Source: Reticulitermes speratus
Lineage: Eukaryota > Arthropoda > Insecta > Blattodea > Rhinotermitidae
DNA length: 64,000 nucleotides
Direction: 5' to 3'
Assembly (NCBI GenBank): GCA_021186555.1
Contig: JAJKFL010000006.1
Location: forward strand, 36,701,478 to 36,765,477
In this document: one piece after another, positions 59,310-64,000 of the stretch
Position numbering within the stretch: position 1 is the stretch's first letter
Layout: each line of letters begins with the position of its first letter
Program-made: the position numbers and the translations under genes
The notes under the pieces: generated by a model
What the model saw: only the letters and a program-made list of their open reading frames with translations
The model's database searches: none
Told to the model about the DNA's origin: nothing

Positions 59310-59564
59310 CTACAACAAACAGAATGCTGATAACTTCTCATAACATGTGCAGCCAAACTCACTTTCATCGCACTCTGCCAACCAGGTTTCAAGTGTCTGT
59401 GCATTACACTGGGCAGCAGGTGATAAAGCACATTGTGTCTGCCAGTTTCATACAGCTTCAATATGTCCTCCAACTCAGCAGAACCAGTTAGTTGCTCGCC
59501 ATTTACAGTAATACCACAACCAAGATTGCAGGGCATGCCCAATCCCTCTGCCCACAGCTGATCC
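59310..59564 (-). pseudogene. P-element-like transposase exon, open frame (unit 3)
   Basis: A 255-bp exon bounded by TTTTTACACAG and GTAAGT, fully open for 84 codons. Words in order: LGMPCNLGCG, ELEDILKLYETGRHNVLYHL, VMHRHLKPGWQSAMKVSLAA, HVMRSYQHSV. The layout suggests the middle of a P-element/THAP9-type DNA transposase. No partner exons were found, so it is most likely an isolated relic, though the open frame leaves room for a larger gene. It could also be an exon of another, unrecognised gene. Confidence 0.5.
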
Positions 59565-61469
59565 CTGTGTAAAAATTGCAATTCCTATGGTTAATGTCTT
59601 ATGTTACATTTTCAATGCAAGGTGAACTCCATTGGTGACAGAGATTATTCACATTGTGCAGTGTTCCTTAAAATATTTTGGTCAACTGTCGATAATTTTT
59701 CTTCATTTCAAGATGAGAGGGTTGATAAAACCTTGGAGGTGAGTGAATTTGAAAGTTATGACAACACTTCAAAGTGCACAATGTGAAAATTAAAGTATAC
59801 CATGTGGAACATACACAATTGATACAAGTTACCATTATGTGATATATTTTCATTTCACAAGAGAATGCTTTCTGAACAATGAGACATGATTTAGTCATAG
59901 CGTGAAAATAAACAATAACCAATAACCAATGAGAGACATGTTACTTACCCAGGCCAGTAGCCAGTGGGCTTCAAGTGGGTGCAATGCATCCACTAGGAAT
60001 TTTCAAAACATCAAGGACAAATATGCTAATCACTCTGCTAAGAATTGTTCGACACCCCACCACATCCACATGTTGCCTCCATTGAAGAGCTGTAGTTATA
60101 AACAATTCATTTTCAAAATTGTATGTGCAAGATGTTTTGCACAATGTTACAGAGCACCCATTATATAATTAAACTGTTGATTTTGTGGTCCTGACAAAGG
60201 TGCTTTTTATGCTTATGCATACATAATATATACACAGAGTATATGTATAATACAGAATTAGATACATATATAAATGTAAGTATATGCATCTGCACTGTTA
60301 GACCATGCACCAAGTGTATTCATGGTCTGGCTACAGACCTGTACTTACCATTGATGATTCTTAGGAAACCTGAAGAATTTCACATTATCATTCATACAGG
60401 TTTTGTAACAATCCATAGCATAGCAGGCCTTAATTCTAATGGCAATATTATGAAAAAAAATAGTAATCATACAAACTAGGCAACGAAATGATCACTACTA
60501 ACCAACAGTTATTACTGACTGTTATCTTGTTATCTTCACACACTTGCTGTTCCTATTACATTAACCCTTGCATTACGGAGCAATGAAACTTCCACCTTTT
60601 ACTCTACTGGGTACATTTTTCAACCATATTCTTAAATTAATTTCTCAACCTGTTTTTTTTAAATTTTGTTTCTTACACTCAATTAAGGACAAAAAAAAGG
60701 ATTTTATTAAAAATTTTCATTATTGATTCTAATATATAGAATAAAATGCCAAAAATTTTTGGTCAACAAGAAAATATAGTTTAGAACAGAAATGTAAATG
60801 AAATTTGTCTGTGTTATGATTCCTCCTTCCAATTGTTGCATGCTATTTGAACTGGCTTGATAGGATGGTCCTTGCACACCCATTCTGAGCACTGGAAAAA
60901 TACCCTGTCTCTTTTCTTGTCCTTGTTTGTCAGACAAATAGAACTAACATGATCCAGTTGGATATGAAACAAACATATAGCATACTATAAAAACAATATA
61001 CTTGCTGCATAATGACAATCTTTTGTCAAGGGAACTTCAAAATACAACTTGAAAAATTGGTAAGATTGTCACTCTACACCAACGAGAACTGTTGAAAAAG
61101 ACCAAGCCTGCGTACATTTTGCACCCAGTCAGTAATTCAAAGGTTAATCATACATCACATTTCATCAATACCGACTCATTATTATGCTATTATTATTATT
61201 ATTATTATTATTAAATAAAACTATCAGACATTTGCAATAACATCATTACACGTTTCGCCTTAAATATTAAGAAATATAAAAATTCCTGCACCAACATCTG
61301 AAACATACTCCAAAATACGTCAACCATAACCATCTGCCATGCGATACAACTGGCAAAACCTGAAATAAAAACTGCATTTCTGTACCACTTGCATGTCACT
61401 ACGCACAGCCACTTAGCCAATACAGCGACCCACAACCAGGCCGAATGTCGCGCAAAAACACCGTGCTTT
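59565..61469. other. Unit 3 intergenic tract between transposase relics
   Basis: Contains the piggyBac-like fragment and an (ATT)n tract at about 61186-61214. Otherwise nothing recognised. Confidence 0.5.
60814..60945 (-). pseudogene. piggyBac-like C-terminal cysteine-rich fragment (unit 3)
   Basis: Same minus-strand frame as in unit 2 (KKRDRVFFQCSEWVCKDH ... KEES stop). Confidence 0.35.
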
Positions 61470-63260
61470 CTGGGCACTAATAAACTTTTACTGCGTTCAA
61501 CCGACACTACCAACTACTTACTGCACGAAGCATTAAACTCATTGCGCTATCTATCAATGAAAGGACGTACTCCGTCACGCTTAGATACTCCGCAGCGCCT
61601 CCCAGCAGGGATTTCACGAAGTAGTGAAACACTCTGTCAACGGACCAGCTTAATTAATATTGCAGATACAGAACAGCTTAATTACATTAAGACGTAAAAG
61701 CCTGACGCAGCGCTCTCATGCTAAGAGTTTTATATCTACAGTTGATGCACTCGAAGACCTCGAAAATTATTGCGATCGTCTTCAGGAAATTTACCAAAGC
61801 TGAATCAGTCTAGATGGCCCCATTCACGGTCTGCTTCATGATGAAAAATATGCAACTGGCTCGGAACATTGTGAAGAATGTTTATGTTTCTCCAAGCGCG
61901 TGATACGTAAGACCGACAGTATTATTAAAGATAAGCGTGGAGATGTTACACCGCCAATTACAAGTACAGTACGGGCTGCGTACGTAAAACCCATCGTTAT
62001 TCAGGAAATAAAGTTGCATACTATCAAACTAGAACCATTCTAAGCGGATATTGAAACGTTGTCTAAATATTGGGAGCAATTTGAATCTTAGATAGAAAAT
62101 ACCCGTCAGTCTCAACAATCAGCAAACATGTCTTCCTTTGTGAGTATCTAGAAGGCGAACCGAAACGTTTATTAGATATAACCGGAGAAATGTACTAACG
62201 TAAGAACGAAGAAAATTCTTTGGGTACTGTATGGGGACAAGAATCGGAGTATCCACGCTCTCTTGGATTATTCAGAAAACCTACGGTCTGCCCAATCGCA
62301 TAGTCCTGATGCACTTAATTCTACCTACGTCGAGTGTCATCGTCGGATTCAAGCTCTCAAGGTTCTAGGAGAAAATACAGACGTCCACGGACAGACTTAA
62401 TATGGCTATGCTGCGATTTGTGGGAAGACGAATTCTACACCATACAATATACTCTGACAAAGCACATATATACCAAACCGCTAACATAGAACTTATTCAA
62501 ATTTCGAGGTCCTGCCAGACTCGATGATTCACGAATACCTAGCTCAACGCGGCGTTACAAGGAAGTTCATTAGGCCACGGACAGCTTGGTGGGGAGGATG
62601 GTGGGAAAATGATTGGATCCACTAAGTGCTGCATGAGGAAAGTACTAGGACACCTACAGGTCGAAGAAAAAGATTAAACACCATTCTAATTGGCATTGAA
62701 GCTGCCCTTAATTCACGACTGTAACATCATCTCTTCTCCTTAACGGTGAAAACCCTAACAAGAATTCCGTGAGGACTGAGCCACCTACAAAATAATACTT
62801 TTCCAAAAAATGTAAAATAAAATAAAACAAAAAGCCACTGAGGATTTCTGTTGGCGGTAGGAGGAATATCTTCTACAGCTCCGTAACTACCATGAAGTGA
62901 AATACCCACCTTAAAAATTTCCTAATTTCAGAGTTCGATATAGAGTTCATTCACAGGAAGGTATCCAGCACAGACAGTCACCCTTCGTCAGCAAGACGGA
63001 GACAGGATCAAATGCCTGGTGCAGCTTGTCATTCCTTTGCAAATTGTCCAGTTTGGGGAGGATGTGGAGAACTCGGGAGAGAGATCGAACGCCATCTGTT
63101 AGACATAACTATGTACCCTCTGTGCATTCTGCTGACAAGAACAGCAGTACACCAGAAAAAAAAAATCGGTTCGCAGTAGTTCACAATGGTGGTATATTTA
63201 CTATAACAATAACACGACCGAAACGTAGTGGAGTCGGATCTTCACTTTATTGTTAACTAT
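61470..63260 (+). mobile_element. BEL/Pao LTR-retrotransposon relic, internally deleted (unit 3)
   Basis: Third copy of the gag-to-integrase relic, again with its own disruptions (for example a stop in the SADIETLSKYW region and a changed NFRVRD segment). Confidence 0.7.
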
Positions 63261-63727
63261 TGTCTTATTTTCAAAAGTGAGAATCAATAGTCACTCTTCA
63301 AATGATAATGTCAGAACGTGAATGCCTTACATATTACATAACACTCTATTGCAAATTCACTATTTAAAACCAAACATTAATCTAAATCATATTTAAATAC
63401 TCAGTTCCTACCTCACATAGAACACATTACGTCTTCATTAAATATCTTTCAGTTAAATCCGTTTAAGATAGACAATGCCTGTAAGAATCTTACGAAACAC
63501 AAACACACTCTCTGGGTAAGATGGAGTTTTGGATGTTATGCCTCGTGGTACGTGCAATAACCAGCAGACATTAAAGGTTTAGCAATGTTAAAATGTATTA
63601 CAGGATGACAGCTTTGGAAGGACAGTTACAACAATCACTCAAACAAACTGAAAGTTACTTACAGAATTAAATAAACAACGCTGAATATCACTAATGACAT
63701 CAAAACACCAAAGAAGGACATATACAC

Positions 63728-64000
63728 CAGAGGTTCCCAAAGTGTGCTACTGGAATTCCAAGGGATCCGCGACAAGTTTCCAGGGGATCCGTGGACATAT
63801 TTCTGTAATGGCTATTTTGAAGTTTACTTATTTCTTGAATTAAAAGAATAAAGTTTCTTTTTCAAATAATCGCGGATCGTCTTCAATAAGCGTTCATTTC
63901 GCATAACAGAATACCTATTTACGAATCTTCCTGTACCCACGAAGGTAGGGACAATCATTTTAATTTAGGTAAAATCATGCAATGCATTGTTACTTGTGCT
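63728..64000. mobile_element. hAT-like non-autonomous element (unit 3), cut by window edge
   Basis: Begins CAGAGGTTCCCAAAGTGTGC as in unit 2. The right end lies beyond the window. Confidence 0.5.

Larger units (their letters stand above)
40509..64000 (+). repeat. Segmental duplication unit 3 (OR-C and its 3' tract), cut by window edge
   Basis: Follows unit 2 in order, with private differences: a 383-bp insertion at 55752-56134, loss of about 0.6 kb in intron 3 at about 45590, and longer homopolymers at 54780 and 57780. The unit runs off the right edge inside its hAT-like element, so it is not complete here. Confidence 0.85.

Overview
This is insect nuclear DNA holding three head-to-tail copies (all + strand) of one odorant receptor gene of the seven-transmembrane 7tm_6 family, here called OR-A, OR-B and OR-C. 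OR-A enters from the left edge (its first exon and most of its second lie outside the window). OR-B and OR-C are complete: seven exons, consensus GT/AG junctions, 402 codons each, and about 95% protein identity to each other (20 differences counted by eye). OR-A differs from OR-B at about 23 of the 263 positions that can be compared. The long introns, dispersed tRNA-derived SINEs and frequent GGCCTA words suit a hemimetabolous insect, perhaps a cockroach or termite. That placement is an inference.

The repeating block is not only the gene. Exons, introns and the whole 3' intergenic tract recur with a period of about 21 kb: unit 1 (1-19387), unit 2 (19388-40508) and unit 3 (40509 to the right edge, longer than unit 2). 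Each intergenic tract runs in the same order: 3' flank with an (ACT)n microsatellite; in units 2 and 3 only, a 3.5-4 kb block with a LINE 3' fragment, a SINE, a poly(A) retrocopy and a pair of inverted arms; a tract with a G-run; minus-strand transposase relics (one P-element-like, one piggyBac-like); a decayed BEL/Pao relic in which gag-like sequence abuts integrase-like sequence; a hAT-like non-autonomous element; an AT-rich stretch; a 183-bp hairpin; then the next OR gene about 1.2 kb after the start of the hAT-like element. Units 2 and 3 share insertions that unit 1 lacks, so they look like the younger pair.

The most distinctive observations are: a SINE in OR-A inserted nine bases inside intron 3 whose target-site duplication copies the exon 3 splice donor; an 89-bp tandem repeat at the intron 1/exon 2 boundary of OR-B and OR-C that repeats the splice acceptor and the first exon bases, giving decoy acceptors; the 84-bp-arm hairpin and a second inverted pair, both carrying a CTGA-N-GA ... 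CCGAAAC pattern; and a P-element-like transposase exon that is open in unit 3, has a stop in unit 1 and is deleted in unit 2. I found no RNA gene that is not better read as a SINE, no CRISPR and no operon. Apart from the receptors, no host protein gene could be supported.
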